DNA of 64,000 bases, taken from JAXMCK01 sp046349395. Its GTDB lineage: Bacteria; Pseudomonadota; Alphaproteobacteria; Geminicoccales; Geminicoccaceae. Under the pieces are notes generated by a model, which worked only from the letters and a program-made list of their open reading frames with translations, had not been told where the DNA came from and did no database searches. The stretch spans positions 1 through 64,000 of the forward strand of contig JAXMCK010000007.1 of the NCBI GenBank assembly GCA_046349395.1. Direction: 5' to 3'. Position 1 is the first letter of the stretch. Every line of letters starts with the position of its first letter. A program made the position numbers and the translations under genes. Below are positions 7,530 through 16,025 of this stretch, piece by piece.

Positions 7530-10500
7530 GTTACATGCCGCTGCTGATGCGCGGCGGGTGACAAGCCTGCTTGCCGCCGAACTCGACCAAGCGGCGCAGC
7601 GTCGAGAGTTTGGTGTGATCGTGCGTGACGTGGCGCCCCTCGACCTTGAAGACCTCACCGATGCTCTCGCGAAACCACGTGCGGCTCGGGCGCCCCGCCT
7701 GCGGGTGGCGCTGGTGGGCGAGGGAGCGGTTGTCGACGAGGCTCTCGCCCGACATGCCGCGCTGCGAGGAATTCTCGCTGCGGAAGAGGAAACTGCCGTC
7801 AGATGGCGAAACGAAAGGCTGCGCACCATTGCGGTCGTCACGAACCGTCCGCTCGCGAAATCTGCCTCGCTGCGCGACTTCAGGCCTATCGGCGAGCACG
7901 ATCTGGCGCGTCGCCTCTGTCGGGAAGAGAGAGAGAAAGCTGAGGTTGCATGGCTGCGCGGGCTCTGGAGTGTCCTAGAGCGCGCCCACACGGACGCTGG
8001 AGTGGGCGGCCCGCCGCTCCGTATCCCTCTGGCGGATTTGGTGCGGTTCGCAATCGTCCTTGGAGAACTACCCATTTCCGATCGGTCCGCACAAGCCCCG
8101 GGCCACCTCCACCTTCTCGGGCTGTTCCCGGACGCTCGACTAGCGGATGAAAGGTCCGAGAACCGCCTCCTCCGACGGCTGATGCAAAACCGCGGTCTCG
8201 TCCAGGAAGTACGGCGGGCGACGGAGGAGGACTGGGCGCGAGTTCGCGCCTATCAGCAAACTCTCACAAGCACCGCCAGGACGATAGCCGGTCGCATGGC
8301 CAGACGCTTGCGCGATACGGCTAAGGGCGGGCACTTAGAAGGCCTCGACCTCGATACCGTTCAGACGTTGTGGCGCGGTAAAGTTTCGACAGTATCAACC
8401 GAATTGAATGAAGGCGGCCCCGGCCGCAAAACAGATCGAATTCAGGTGGAACGTGCCGTTGGACGCATGCTTATGGCAGAGGATTACTCCCGCCTGGGTG
8501 ACATAGCCGAAGAAGTCCGCCAGGTTGTGCAAGCTGCCCTGGATGACGATGTACGCTCGGCTTCCGAGGATATTCGCCAGGCTAGTTCGGTGGACACCGC
8601 GGCATACGTCCAGGTCGATAGGGAGATACTTGTATTGGTCCGCTCCCGGTCGACTGAGAGGGACTGGGGTGGGGTGATTGAAGTGGCGTCGGAACGGCCT
8701 GCGGCGCTCACCGAGGTCACAGCCTTTCGTTCATGGTCGCCCTTTACGATAGAGCCCCTAGAGAAGGACCTTGCCAACTTTGTCGAGGGAGGAATCGCGC
8801 CGGAAGCGCTGATGTCTGGGCTGTCTCGCTTCGCGACGTTGCGGCGCCAACTCGTGCCGCATGTTTGTGAACTCGCGGTATCCCCAGTTGCTGCGCTCGC
8901 CGGAAACTCTGGACTGCTTGAGACAACGGAGCAATATCTCTCTGCCTATGAACAACTCCTTGGACAACTCCGGTCGATTTACTCTGACATGCACGCTGCG
9001 GCTGACTTTGAGGCCGAATCTATAGTTGGTCGACTACTCTGTCTTGAGCTGTACGTCTACAGGCGCGACGGGCAAACGGAAGCCGTTATGTCGCCGCTCC
9101 ATCCGCTCTATCTTTGGAGAGGCATGACGATCGTACGCGAGGTGCGCGCACTTGGCCGCGTCCTCTCGGACCACGAGGTTGCAACATTGGAGGAAGCGTG
9201 TGCTGACGACCTCCAGTTTCTACAGGTCTTGGTTCTTCCTCGTCTGGCAACTGGCCAAGATCAACCATTGATGCTAGGGCAAGCAGGATCGCTTGGTCGC
9301 CTCCCGGTGTTCAGAGAGGCGCCAAGGGGCGTGATGGAGGCGGACGGCGTCCGGACGGTGGCCGAACTTGCCGATCGGCTCGCCACACTGCGCCCCTTCG
9401 CGCGGCCCGGTCTGCGTGTGATGTTGGTCAATCTTCCAAGGCCGGCCCGTTTTGTCGAGGAACTCGTCGGGCGCCTGGGTGCGGATGACGGTTTGGAAGA
9501 AGGGGGATTTTCGGGTCTGCATGTGCGCGTTCGCTATACCCAGGCCGACACGCGCGGATGGGCAGCCGAGGTCCGTGATCTCGACGAAACGGTGCGGGAG
9601 CGCCTCACCACCGCCGAGGAACGCGGCCTGCTCTCCCTGTCCGTTCAGGGGGAAGCGATCACCTGGGACAAGCTGCGGCGGGAGATCCAAGAGCATCCCG
9701 CGCATCTCCTCGCCATCTTTGATCCCTTTGAAGTTAGAAGCACGCCGGTGTCGCGCGCCCAGGCACACACCTTGAGCCCATGGATGCCCTCACGCGAGTA
9801 CCGCTTCAACAAAATCCGAAAGGAAATCCAGATCATTCCCGTGGCTGAGGAGCATGTCTTTGGGACATACCTCGCTGCCGCAGCTTTGGTTCATACTGCG
9901 TTGCAACGAAAGACCCCAGCTCACCTCCCGCAGGTGCGCGACATTAAGGAGACCCTGGACGTCCTCGCCGCCGCTGCTGTTTGGACGGTAGTCGCTGATC
10001 CCCACCGAGTGTCGCTGGCGCGCCTGGGCAATGCTGAGGTTATCGACCGTCGGATCGAGCGCGGGCGCCAACTCACCTGCTTCGCCCATGACCTCAGTCC
10101 GTTTGTCCGCCGTTTGGACCAGCAACTCCGGAAGACTCACTTTCTTGCCGAGAGGGAGACGCTCGAACGTCTTGTACGCGACCTTGTCATGATGGAGCCA
10201 AACGGCATCTTGAGTCTCGCGGGTTCGAGCCACGAGAAGCAGGTCAAGGGTTCGCTGGGCAAACTGATCGCTGTGCGCTGGTACCGCAGCAAGGAGCCGA
10301 GCGGCCTCGCTGTAAGCCTCGATACCGCAACGGCTCAGCGATGGCTCGTTGCGGGGCTACACTCGCGCCAGAAGGCAGACCTGCTCGGTCTGCGGGAAGA
10401 GGCGGGCGCTCTCGTAATCGATGCGATCGAGGTGAAGGCCCATGACGAGGCGGCACCGTACTCGGTTCAGGACGGAATCATAAGCGGGACCGCGGTTGGC

Positions 10501-12225
10501 CAGGTGCTCTCGACGCTCCAGGCCTTGGCGGAGGTGTTCACTCCCGACGGAGCTTCCCCGCTCGCAAAGCCGAGGCGCGAGGTCCTGCGGGAGCACCTCT
10601 ACACCGCGCTGCTTCGTGACCAAGAGCCAGGCTATGTTGAGCGCTGGCACTCGCTTATCGAGGACGCATTTGCGGGACGATTGGCAGTCCGGCTTGGCGG
10701 CCGCATTGTACACGTGCAACTCGCATCAGTGGCTGCGCAGGACAGCCGGACCTACCTGACCAGACAGGGCGTCCCGATCCGTGTAGACACCCTTTCAGCC
10801 CAGGATGTCGGTTTGGTACTTAGGCCGTCGCGGCCGATCCGCGAAGAGAGCACCCTGACCGCTGCGGCGCCCGGCATTGGCGAGGTGGTTGAAGCCGAGC
10901 CCTCGCAACTGCTTCAGCAACTCGTAACGCCCATTCCTGCTCAGGACGACGGAAATCCCAACAGAGGCGAACAAGGTAGTTTCGGCTCGACTGCGGAGCC
11001 GATTGCTCCTCGTGCAGAGGTCACTTCAGTGGGTTCCGACCTCGGCGGGAGCCCGCCTGATTCCGCAGCAGCTGTTGCAAAGCCGGCAAACCAGCTGTCC
11101 AGTCTGGAGGTGATCCTGGGCGTGGAGCAAGGGTCGTCTACGCCAGCAGTTTGGCAGCCAGGCCGCCAGAGTAACGGCTTCTTTCTAATCCTTGGGGCAT
11201 CCGGTTCCGGGAAGACGGAGACATTGAAGGTCCTCGGGAGTGCAATCGCTGAATCAGGAATACCCGTGCTTGTCTTTGATTTCCACGGTGACGTGGTTCT
11301 TCCAAACGTGCAATCTGTACTCCTTTCCAGCGGGTCAGCAAGCATCTTCGGGCTGAACTCGATGGAACTTGACGTGCAAAGCGCGGAGGAGAGCGGGCTT
11401 TACGACCAGCGCGCGTCTCTTCGCGGCATGATCCAACGGGCGGTTCCGGCTCTCGGACATCGGCAGGCAAGCATTCTGCGCGACGCCTTCGACGAGGCGT
11501 ACCGGCGGGCTGGGATCGTAGACAGCGACCCCTCCACCTGGAACAGGAGAGCACCCACTTTCGGAACAATACAGGAAATTCTTGAGGAGTGGACGGACGC
11601 CGACGAGCGGAAGGCGCAACGCTCCGCGATTGAAGGATGCCTCGCCGCTGTCCAAGAACTCTTTGGTCACCCAATCTTTGCGCGAGAACAGCAGATCTCG
11701 ATAGATCAAATGCTCACCGAGTCGGTTCGTCTTGATCTGAGCAAGTTGCCGGATCAGATTCGGTTTATCGCGACAGAGACACTGCTCAGAAGGCTATTCC
11801 GAACTTTGCGCCTGCGCGGACCGATACCGGTACAGCCCGCCGACGACCGCCAGCGCTTCCGGCTCTTTATAGTAATTGATGAGGCAAAGATTCTGAGTTT
11901 GGGCAGCGGCGACAGAGATCGCGCCGACAACATCCTGAACGAATTGATCACCGAGGCACGGAAATTCGGATTGGGAATGATTATCGCGTCACAAATGAGC
12001 GAGCATTTCAGCGAGGAAGTGCGCGCAAATGCAGCTACTTGGCTCGTCCTAAAGCCCATGGATATTCGCGAGGCCAAGAAGAACGCGCCCAACGTGGGAG
12101 TTGACCCGGAGGATCTGACCCGCTTACGGGGACGTGGGGACGGCTACTACCGCGACCGCGCGGGCGGTCGGTCTCGTCGCATACAGGTGACTCCTCGAGC
12201 CTCGGGCCAATCAGGGCCTGACTAA
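7516..12225 (+). CDS. DptH-like giant protein with C-terminal HerA/FtsK-type ATPase
   Basis: This 1569-residue protein has an N-terminal 1150 residues of no recognised fold. A Pro/Ser/Ala-rich linker runs from about 1130 to 1190, and the C-terminal ATPase is of the HerA/FtsK superfamily. Walker A is LGASGSGKTET near residue 1225. Walker B is RLFIVIDEAKILSLG near 1450. IIASQMSEHFSEEVRANA follows near 1490, typical of DNA-pumping hexamers in restriction and conjugation. Length, domain order and operon position match DptH of DptFGH. It starts inside the preceding gene, so the three are co-translated. An AAACCGCGGTTT palindrome followed by T residues overlaps the stop and may terminate transcription weakly. 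The ATPase is certain; the Dpt kinship is inferred. Confidence 0.72.
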   Translation: MLTHELHAAADARRVTSLLAAELDQAAQRREFGVIVRDVAPLDLEDLTDALAKPRAARAPRLRVALVGEGAVVDEALARHAALRGILAAEEETAVRWRNERLRTIAVVTNRPLAKSASLRDFRPIGEHDLARRLCREEREKAEVAWLRGLWSVLERAHTDAGVGGPPLRIPLADLVRFAIVLGELPISDRSAQAPGHLHLLGLFPDARLADERSENRLLRRLMQNRGLVQEVRRATEEDWARVRAYQQTLTSTARTIAGRMARRLRDTAKGGHLEGLDLDTVQTLWRGKVSTVSTELNEGGPGRKTDRIQVERAVGRMLMAEDYSRLGDIAEEVRQVVQAALDDDVRSASEDIRQASSVDTAAYVQVDREILVLVRSRSTERDWGGVIEVASERPAALTEVTAFRSWSPFTIEPLEKDLANFVEGGIAPEALMSGLSRFATLRRQLVPHVCELAVSPVAALAGNSGLLETTEQYLSAYEQLLGQLRSIYSDMHAAADFEAESIVGRLLCLELYVYRRDGQTEAVMSPLHPLYLWRGMTIVREVRALGRVLSDHEVATLEEACADDLQFLQVLVLPRLATGQDQPLMLGQAGSLGRLPVFREAPRGVMEADGVRTVAELADRLATLRPFARPGLRVMLVNLPRPARFVEELVGRLGADDGLEEGGFSGLHVRVRYTQADTRGWAAEVRDLDETVRERLTTAEERGLLSLSVQGEAITWDKLRREIQEHPAHLLAIFDPFEVRSTPVSRAQAHTLSPWMPSREYRFNKIRKEIQIIPVAEEHVFGTYLAAAALVHTALQRKTPAHLPQVRDIKETLDVLAAAAVWTVVADPHRVSLARLGNAEVIDRRIERGRQLTCFAHDLSPFVRRLDQQLRKTHFLAERETLERLVRDLVMMEPNGILSLAGSSHEKQVKGSLGKLIAVRWYRSKEPSGLAVSLDTATAQRWLVAGLHSRQKADLLGLREEAGALVIDAIEVKAHDEAAPYSVQDGIISGTAVGQVLSTLQALAEVFTPDGASPLAKPRREVLREHLYTALLRDQEPGYVERWHSLIEDAFAGRLAVRLGGRIVHVQLASVAAQDSRTYLTRQGVPIRVDTLSAQDVGLVLRPSRPIREESTLTAAAPGIGEVVEAEPSQLLQQLVTPIPAQDDGNPNRGEQGSFGSTAEPIAPRAEVTSVGSDLGGSPPDSAAAVAKPANQLSSLEVILGVEQGSSTPAVWQPGRQSNGFFLILGASGSGKTETLKVLGSAIAESGIPVLVFDFHGDVVLPNVQSVLLSSGSASIFGLNSMELDVQSAEESGLYDQRASLRGMIQRAVPALGHRQASILRDAFDEAYRRAGIVDSDPSTWNRRAPTFGTIQEILEEWTDADERKAQRSAIEGCLAAVQELFGHPIFAREQQISIDQMLTESVRLDLSKLPDQIRFIATETLLRRLFRTLRLRGPIPVQPADDRQRFRLFIVIDEAKILSLGSGDRDRADNILNELITEARKFGLGMIIASQMSEHFSEEVRANAATWLVLKPMDIREAKKNAPNVGVDPEDLTRLRGRGDGYYRDRAGGRSRRIQVTPRASGQSGPD

Positions 12226-12245
12226 ACCGCGGTTTTTGTGTCTGT

Positions 12246-12410
12246 TTGAAGAACAGTCGCCGAACTCGAGTCCGGCGGGGTGGCGTCCCTTGCCGCAGCG
12301 GCGGCAGACGCCGACGGCGTCCTTGATCTGCTCGGGCCCGAAGGCCACGATCTCGACTTGGGCACGGGTTGAGAGCGCAAGGTACTCGCCGATCCCGGTT
12401 TCACCTCGGC
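12246..12410 (-). pseudogene. vapC (PIN domain) internal fragment
   Basis: The minus strand here reads GETGIGEYLALSTRAQVEIV and then FGPEQIKDAVGVCRRCGKG, ending in FGDC. It aligns with the middle of the intact VapC at 16026-16415 (GEMGLGEFRAFAARANVDIV, then FGPEHVEGAVDAFRRFGKG). The N-terminal part with the first catalytic Asp and everything after FGDC are missing. It is a relic abutting the end of the Dpt-like operon. Confidence 0.65.
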
Positions 12411-12413
12411 AAC

Positions 12414-12694
12414 TCACGATGCTCGGGGCCGGCGGAGGCGATCCGCCACCGGCACCCCCGTCACCACGGCGTAGAGCACATCCGGGTCGATATCGGCCCC
12501 GTTCGGCCAAGCCACCGTCCCGGCGTCCGCTCGACGCGCACGTTCCGGAAGCTCGCAAGGTCGGCGAGTGGCGCGAACACCCCCTCGAACGGAACCAGCC
12601 GCGCCACGTCGACAATGCCCGAAACGACGTCTTCGAACACCAGCCGCATCCGGTAGGGCTCAAGCGGCTCGACGGCGGCCACGTCCTTCAGCAT
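12414..12694 (-). pseudogene. DUF2442 protein gene with single-base deletion
   Basis: From an ATG at 12694 the minus strand encodes a DUF2442 protein (YRMRLVFEDVVSGIVDVARL, then FEGVFAPLADLASFRNVRVE) close to the intact copy at 15651-15932. After VRVE one base is missing relative to that copy. Shifting frame restores DAGTVAWPNGADIDPDVLYA and a proper stop at 12414. It therefore looks like a recently inactivated duplicate. DUF2442 proteins usually pair with DUF4160, and a DUF4160-like relic sits directly upstream. Confidence 0.7.
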
Positions 12695-12698
12695 CGGC

Positions 12699-12868
12699 TC
12701 ACCCCAGCACCTCCTCAAGTGTCGCCGCCGATCGCTCAACGCACCTGCTCGCATAATGCATTTCAGTGTCGGAGAACCGATTAGCTTGAACGGTACGGAT
12801 CACCTGCTTTGGTCGCGGGTCAGAAGGTAAATCATGGCACCCCCATCGCGGAGGATCGGTGCCGACAC
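12699..12868 (-). pseudogene. DUF4160-like relic with internal deletion
   Basis: From a GTG at 12868 the minus strand begins APILRDGGAMIYLLTRDQSR, similar to the DUF4160 start (MPTxLRxGGxRFxxxS). It then stops. In another frame a C-terminal-like SDTEMHYASRCVERSAATLE follows, ending at 12699. The middle, including the usual PPHVHV segment, is absent. DUF4160 and DUF2442 genes are common neighbours, which supports the assignment, but the similarity is modest. Confidence 0.4.
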
Positions 12869-12894
12869 CGGACGCCGCGGAGCGAATCGTCACC

Positions 12895-14124
12895 TCACCC
12901 CCTGACCCGATACGCCACCACCAGCGGCGTCGGATAGATCGCCCCCGTCGCCCGGGTCGCCGCCAGGACGTGAAGGTACAGGCGGCCCTGGACGGGGTCG
13001 AAGGCGGCACCGGACACGCGTACGCCGGCCGGGAGGGTCAGGGTGAAGCGGCTCGACGGGGTGGCCTGCCAGGGCTTGCGCGTTCCTGCCGCGACCTCGG
13101 CGAGCTGGCGCGGGTGGTAGACGTAGACGACCGTCTCCCAGCCTTCGGTCGTGATGGTGCCGCCCTCGTAGGCGATGCGGCCGGTGCCCATGGTGGCGAC
13201 GAACAGCATGCCCTGCTTCGTGGGCGTGTCGATCCACACGCCGGCACCCTCGATGGAGTCGGACCATTGCCAGCGGCCGCGGCCGCCGGTCGGCGAGCCG
13301 TCGATGAGGGAGCGGTAGCTCGTGTCACGCGCGGCCGGGTGGTCGACGGGGTGGCCCAGGAGCGGCACGGCGCGCATCCGGGTGGTGGCGTCGCCCGGAT
13401 CGGTGGTGGCGACCAGGGCCGGGCCGAGCTGGCCGCCGCCGGTGCCGATGATGCTGTAGTAGCCGCCGAAGCCCAGGCCCAGCGTGGCACCGCCGGTGAA
13501 GCGGTCGGCGAACCATTTGGGGATGCGGGTGGTGCCGCCGCGCACGGCCTTGGGGCCGATGCCGGCGACGGTGCGGAAGCGCCAGGGCCCGTGGGCGGTG
13601 ACGGTGCCGCCGGGGCCGAGCCTGGCCCAGCCCAGGACGGGATTGTCGCCGAAGGTGTCGTACCAGTGGCCGTAGGACCAGTAGAGGCGGCCGCGGGCGG
13701 CGTCCCACATCAGGCCGTGGGTGGGGAGGCCGCCGTCCAGCGTGCCGGGATTGTCGCTGGAGGTCTTGCGGCCCCGGTAGACGTCGCAGGGCTCGCCGAC
13801 GACGGTGGCGACGGGCGGGCGATCGGCGGGGCCGAGGCCCGGATAGGCCATCTCGTAGACGAGGCTGCCGCTGTAGACGTGGACGGCGCCGAAGAAGCGG
13901 AGCGCACCGTTCACACGACGCAGGGCGATGCCGGCGCTCGTGAACATGGTGTCGGCATGGTCCGGGTCGACGCGCCCGCAGGCCGATCCGGGGACCGCGA
14001 AGGCGCCGAGATAGACGAGATCGGATCTCGTGATCGCCGGCTTGTCGAGCGGGTCGGCCCGGGCCGAGCCGACGGTGGCCAGAAGGCCGGCGACGAGAAT
14101 GCCCATGAACCGCAGCGACGCCAT
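12895..14124 (-). CDS. Secreted protein of unknown function
   Basis: This 409-residue protein starts at ATG 14124, chosen because a clear signal peptide follows (SLRFMGILVAGLLATVGSARA, cleavage after ARA). The mature part is rich in Gly, Trp and Tyr, with repeated beta-strand-like segments such as VYLGAFAVP, GLMWDAARGRLYWSYGHWYD, GLGFGGYYSIIGTGGG and FDPVQGRLYLHVLA. This suggests a beta-propeller-like periplasmic or extracellular protein. I do not recognise the family. It stands alone between TA relics, on the opposite strand from the MNT/HEPN pair. Its composition is GC-rich like the chromosome rather than the Dpt-like operon. Confidence 0.75.
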   Translation of the reverse strand: MASLRFMGILVAGLLATVGSARADPLDKPAITRSDLVYLGAFAVPGSACGRVDPDHADTMFTSAGIALRRVNGALRFFGAVHVYSGSLVYEMAYPGLGPADRPPVATVVGEPCDVYRGRKTSSDNPGTLDGGLPTHGLMWDAARGRLYWSYGHWYDTFGDNPVLGWARLGPGGTVTAHGPWRFRTVAGIGPKAVRGGTTRIPKWFADRFTGGATLGLGFGGYYSIIGTGGGQLGPALVATTDPGDATTRMRAVPLLGHPVDHPAARDTSYRSLIDGSPTGGRGRWQWSDSIEGAGVWIDTPTKQGMLFVATMGTGRIAYEGGTITTEGWETVVYVYHPRQLAEVAAGTRKPWQATPSSRFTLTLPAGVRVSGAAFDPVQGRLYLHVLAATRATGAIYPTPLVVAYRVRG

Positions 14125-14638
14125 GGCGACCCCGCACCTCCCCTGGACGGTGCGACGACCGTCCACCCTGTCAGGGCTACGCCGGTCGGCCGGGAGGGGC
14201 AAGGAGGGGTGGGCGGGATAGGCGCGTCAGGGCCTTGGAGGCGTGCGTTGAGGGCTGCAGGGTATGGCCGTCCGGCAGCGCGCCGGCTCCGAAGGGTGGC
14301 GAGGTCCGGGCGCCGGCCGCCATCGGGGCGAAGGCCAGGGTCGCCAGCGATGCCGCGCGCCGCATCATGGGAGGCATTCCCGGATGATCCTGCCGGTCGG
14401 GCGCGGGCGTGTGCCGGTTACTCCTCATCGGGGCGCGGGCGTGAAACCAGCGGTTCAGGTGGGGTGGGATGTCGCTGCCGGTGCGGCGGTAGGGGGCGAG
14501 GCCGAGCTTGCCCGAGCCCATGAGCTTCGGGGCGAGCTCGACAAGCGCCCGATCGCAGGTGATCGAAGTCCTATTTCCGCGACGTGGCATAGGCCGCTAT
14601 ATCGTGTCCCGACATGCTCGATCTCGCGCGAGACAGCC
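14125..14638. other. Intergenic stretch without a recognisable gene
   Basis: About 510 bases separate the secreted protein and the MNT gene. Open frames exist on both strands, but none has a credible start, ribosome site or family resemblance. They are typical GC-driven spurious frames. It should hold the promoters of the two divergent genes, but no clear elements were found. Confidence 0.5.
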
Positions 14639-14971
14639 ATGGCTGACCTCTTTCCCGACCGCGACGCGCTGGCCCGTCTCTGCCGGCGCCACCACATCCG
14701 TCGGCTGAGCTTGTTCGGATCCGTGGGCAAGGGCACCTCGCGCCCGGATAGCGACGTCGATCTTCTGGTCGAGTTCGAGCCCGGGCTGGCCCCTGGTCTG
14801 TTGGCCCTCGCGGGCATCGAAGGCGAGTTGTCCCGTCTGCTCGAAGGCCGACGCGTCGACCTGCGCACACCGGCCGATCTCAGCCGGCATTTCCGCAGCG
14901 ATGTCCTGGCAACAGCAGTACCGTTCTGGACCGGGTCCTGCACGGCTGCGCCCGGTCCAGCTTTCCGGTAG
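14639..14971 (+). CDS. mntA: MNT-type nucleotidyltransferase (antitoxin of MNT/HEPN module)
   Basis: This 110-residue protein carries the minimal nucleotidyltransferase signature FGSVGKGTSRPDSDVDLLVE (GSxGKG then DxD, plus a third acid in VDLRTP). MntA-type proteins neutralise the HEPN toxin by transferring nucleotide to it. The start at ATG 14639 directly precedes the conserved region; longer in-frame extensions upstream are unsupported. The C-terminus ends in an atypical Pro/Gly-rich tail after DVLATAVPF, so the last 15 residues may be altered. The HEPN gene follows in the same reading frame. Confidence 0.82.
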   Translation: MADLFPDRDALARLCRRHHIRRLSLFGSVGKGTSRPDSDVDLLVEFEPGLAPGLLALAGIEGELSRLLEGRRVDLRTPADLSRHFRSDVLATAVPFWTGSCTAAPGPAFR

Positions 14972-15013
14972 CCTATCGGCCGGCGGCCTACTCGAGGCAC
15001 GCGGAACCGCGCT

Positions 15014-15343
15014 TGCCGACCTGAGGACGAGGTCAGAGTCCTGCATGTCGTCGAGGGTGCAGACGCCGTCGCACGATTCATCACCGGCCGAACCCGTGCG
15101 GATCTCGACAGCGACGAGATGCTGCTCTTCGCCCTGGTGCGGGCGATCGAGATCATCGGCGAAGCGGCAGCCAAGGTCTCACCGGAAGCAAGGGGCTCGA
15201 TGCCCGGCGTGCCCTGGAGCCGGATCGTGGCGATGCGGAACAGGCTCATCCACGCCTATTTCGACATCGAACGGGACGTCTTGTGGCGAACGGCCTGCGA
15301 GGAGATTCCCGCCTTGCGGGCGGTGATTACTGCGTCTCGGTGA
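15014..15343 (+). CDS. hepT: HEPN (HepT/DUF86) toxin, start codon unclear
   Basis: Conserved HepT sequence begins at about 15014 (RPEDEVRVLHVVEGADAVAR), continues through GRTRADLDSDEMLLFALVRA and ends near 15343. It includes the RNase motif Rx4H in MRNRLIHAYFD. HepT proteins are RNases paired with MNT antitoxins, here just upstream. No ATG, GTG or TTG lies in frame between the MNT stop (14971) and the start of homology. The first ATG, at 15119, would remove about 35 conserved residues. The 5' end may therefore have mutated and the toxin may be lost or shortened. Confidence 0.72.
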   Translation, partial: CRPEDEVRVLHVVEGADAVARFITGRTRADLDSDEMLLFALVRAIEIIGEAAAKVSPEARGSMPGVPWSRIVAMRNRLIHAYFDIERDVLWRTACEEIPALRAVITASR

Positions 15344-15344
15344 G

Positions 15345-15510
15345 CAATGGCGCTACCGATCGCCAAAAGACGGCCAAGTGCGATCCTGGTGTCGATCACC
15401 ATCAGTTCGGTAACCCGTTCTCGTCGTACTCCAGGATCTCATCGTCGGCCCGGGTATCCAGCACGGGGAGGGCCGCACAGCGCCGGGCGACTTGTTCCTT
15501 GATCGGGGTT
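15345..15510 (-). pseudogene. vapB C-terminal fragment with stub of vapC
   Basis: On the minus strand, RRCAALPVLDTRADDEILEY followed by DENGLPN and a stop at 15402 copies the C-terminus of the intact VapB at 16415-16672. The overlapping ATG at 15402 then starts MVIDT, the first codons of VapC, and diverges at once. A vapBC copy was therefore cut here, next to the end of the HEPN gene. Nothing recognisable remains of the VapB N-terminus between 15510 and 15650. Confidence 0.65.
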
Positions 15511-15650
15511 GTGGACGTCGAGGATGAGGCCGAGCCTGCAGGCCCGACGCATGGACATGCCGCGCGAGGTCAGGGCCGCCCGGCGGGAGACGATTTCCTC
15601 AGCCGGGGAGACGGTAAGGGACTGGCGAAGCTCCTCACCGCGTCGCGGAC

Positions 15651-15932
15651 TCAGGAGGCCAAGGGTCGCCCGAGGAGTTCCGCTACCGGCACTCCTGTCA
15701 CCTCGGCGTAGAGCACATCCGGATCCAGATCGGCGCCGCCCGGCCAGACCACCGTGCCGGCGTCCGGCTCGACGCGCACCGCGCTGAAGCTCGCCGGATC
15801 GCCCAGAGGCGCGAACACGCCTTCGAACCGCACAAGCTTCGCCACGTCCACCGTGCCGGACACTCCGTCCTCGAACACCAGCCGGAGCCGATAGGGCTCC
15901 AGCGCCTCGACGGCGACCACGTCCTTCAGCAT
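15651..15932 (-). CDS. DUF2442 family protein
   Basis: This 93-residue protein has the DUF2442 pattern: a start near MLKDVVAVEALEPYRLRLVF, a central DGVSGTVDVAKLVRFEGVFA and a C-terminal GGADLDPDVLYAEVTG. DUF2442 proteins are small DNA-associated or antitoxin-like proteins often paired with DUF4160; no intact DUF4160 gene is adjacent. It lies 93 bases downstream of vapC on the same strand and could share its transcript. A frameshifted near-copy is at 12414-12694. Confidence 0.82.
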   Translation of the reverse strand: MLKDVVAVEALEPYRLRLVFEDGVSGTVDVAKLVRFEGVFAPLGDPASFSAVRVEPDAGTVVWPGGADLDPDVLYAEVTGVPVAELLGRPLAS

Positions 15933-16025
15933 CGGCTCACTCCAAGGGAGCTATTCGGCCAAGCGGCTCCTGCCGCCGGGCCCGATCCCAAGCCGATTCC
16001 AACTCCGGCTGTGGAACGGCGACAG

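Noticed and set aside
2391..12225. Possibility that the operon is BREX or classic Druantia
   Set aside because: There is no methyltransferase, PglZ, BrxC or Lon-like gene for BREX, and no DruE (DUF1998 helicase) or DruB-D genes for Druantia. Only the DUF4338 domain is shared.
12859..14523. A 554-residue plus-strand open frame opposite the secreted protein
   Set aside because: It is an antisense shadow. Its composition is nearly all Gly, Ala, Asp and Arg, with no start context, and the opposite strand carries a signal peptide and sensible protein.
14177..14590. A minus-strand frame upstream of the secreted protein
   Set aside because: It has no ribosome site or recognisable domain, and most of it overlaps the expected promoter region. 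It was not called as a gene.
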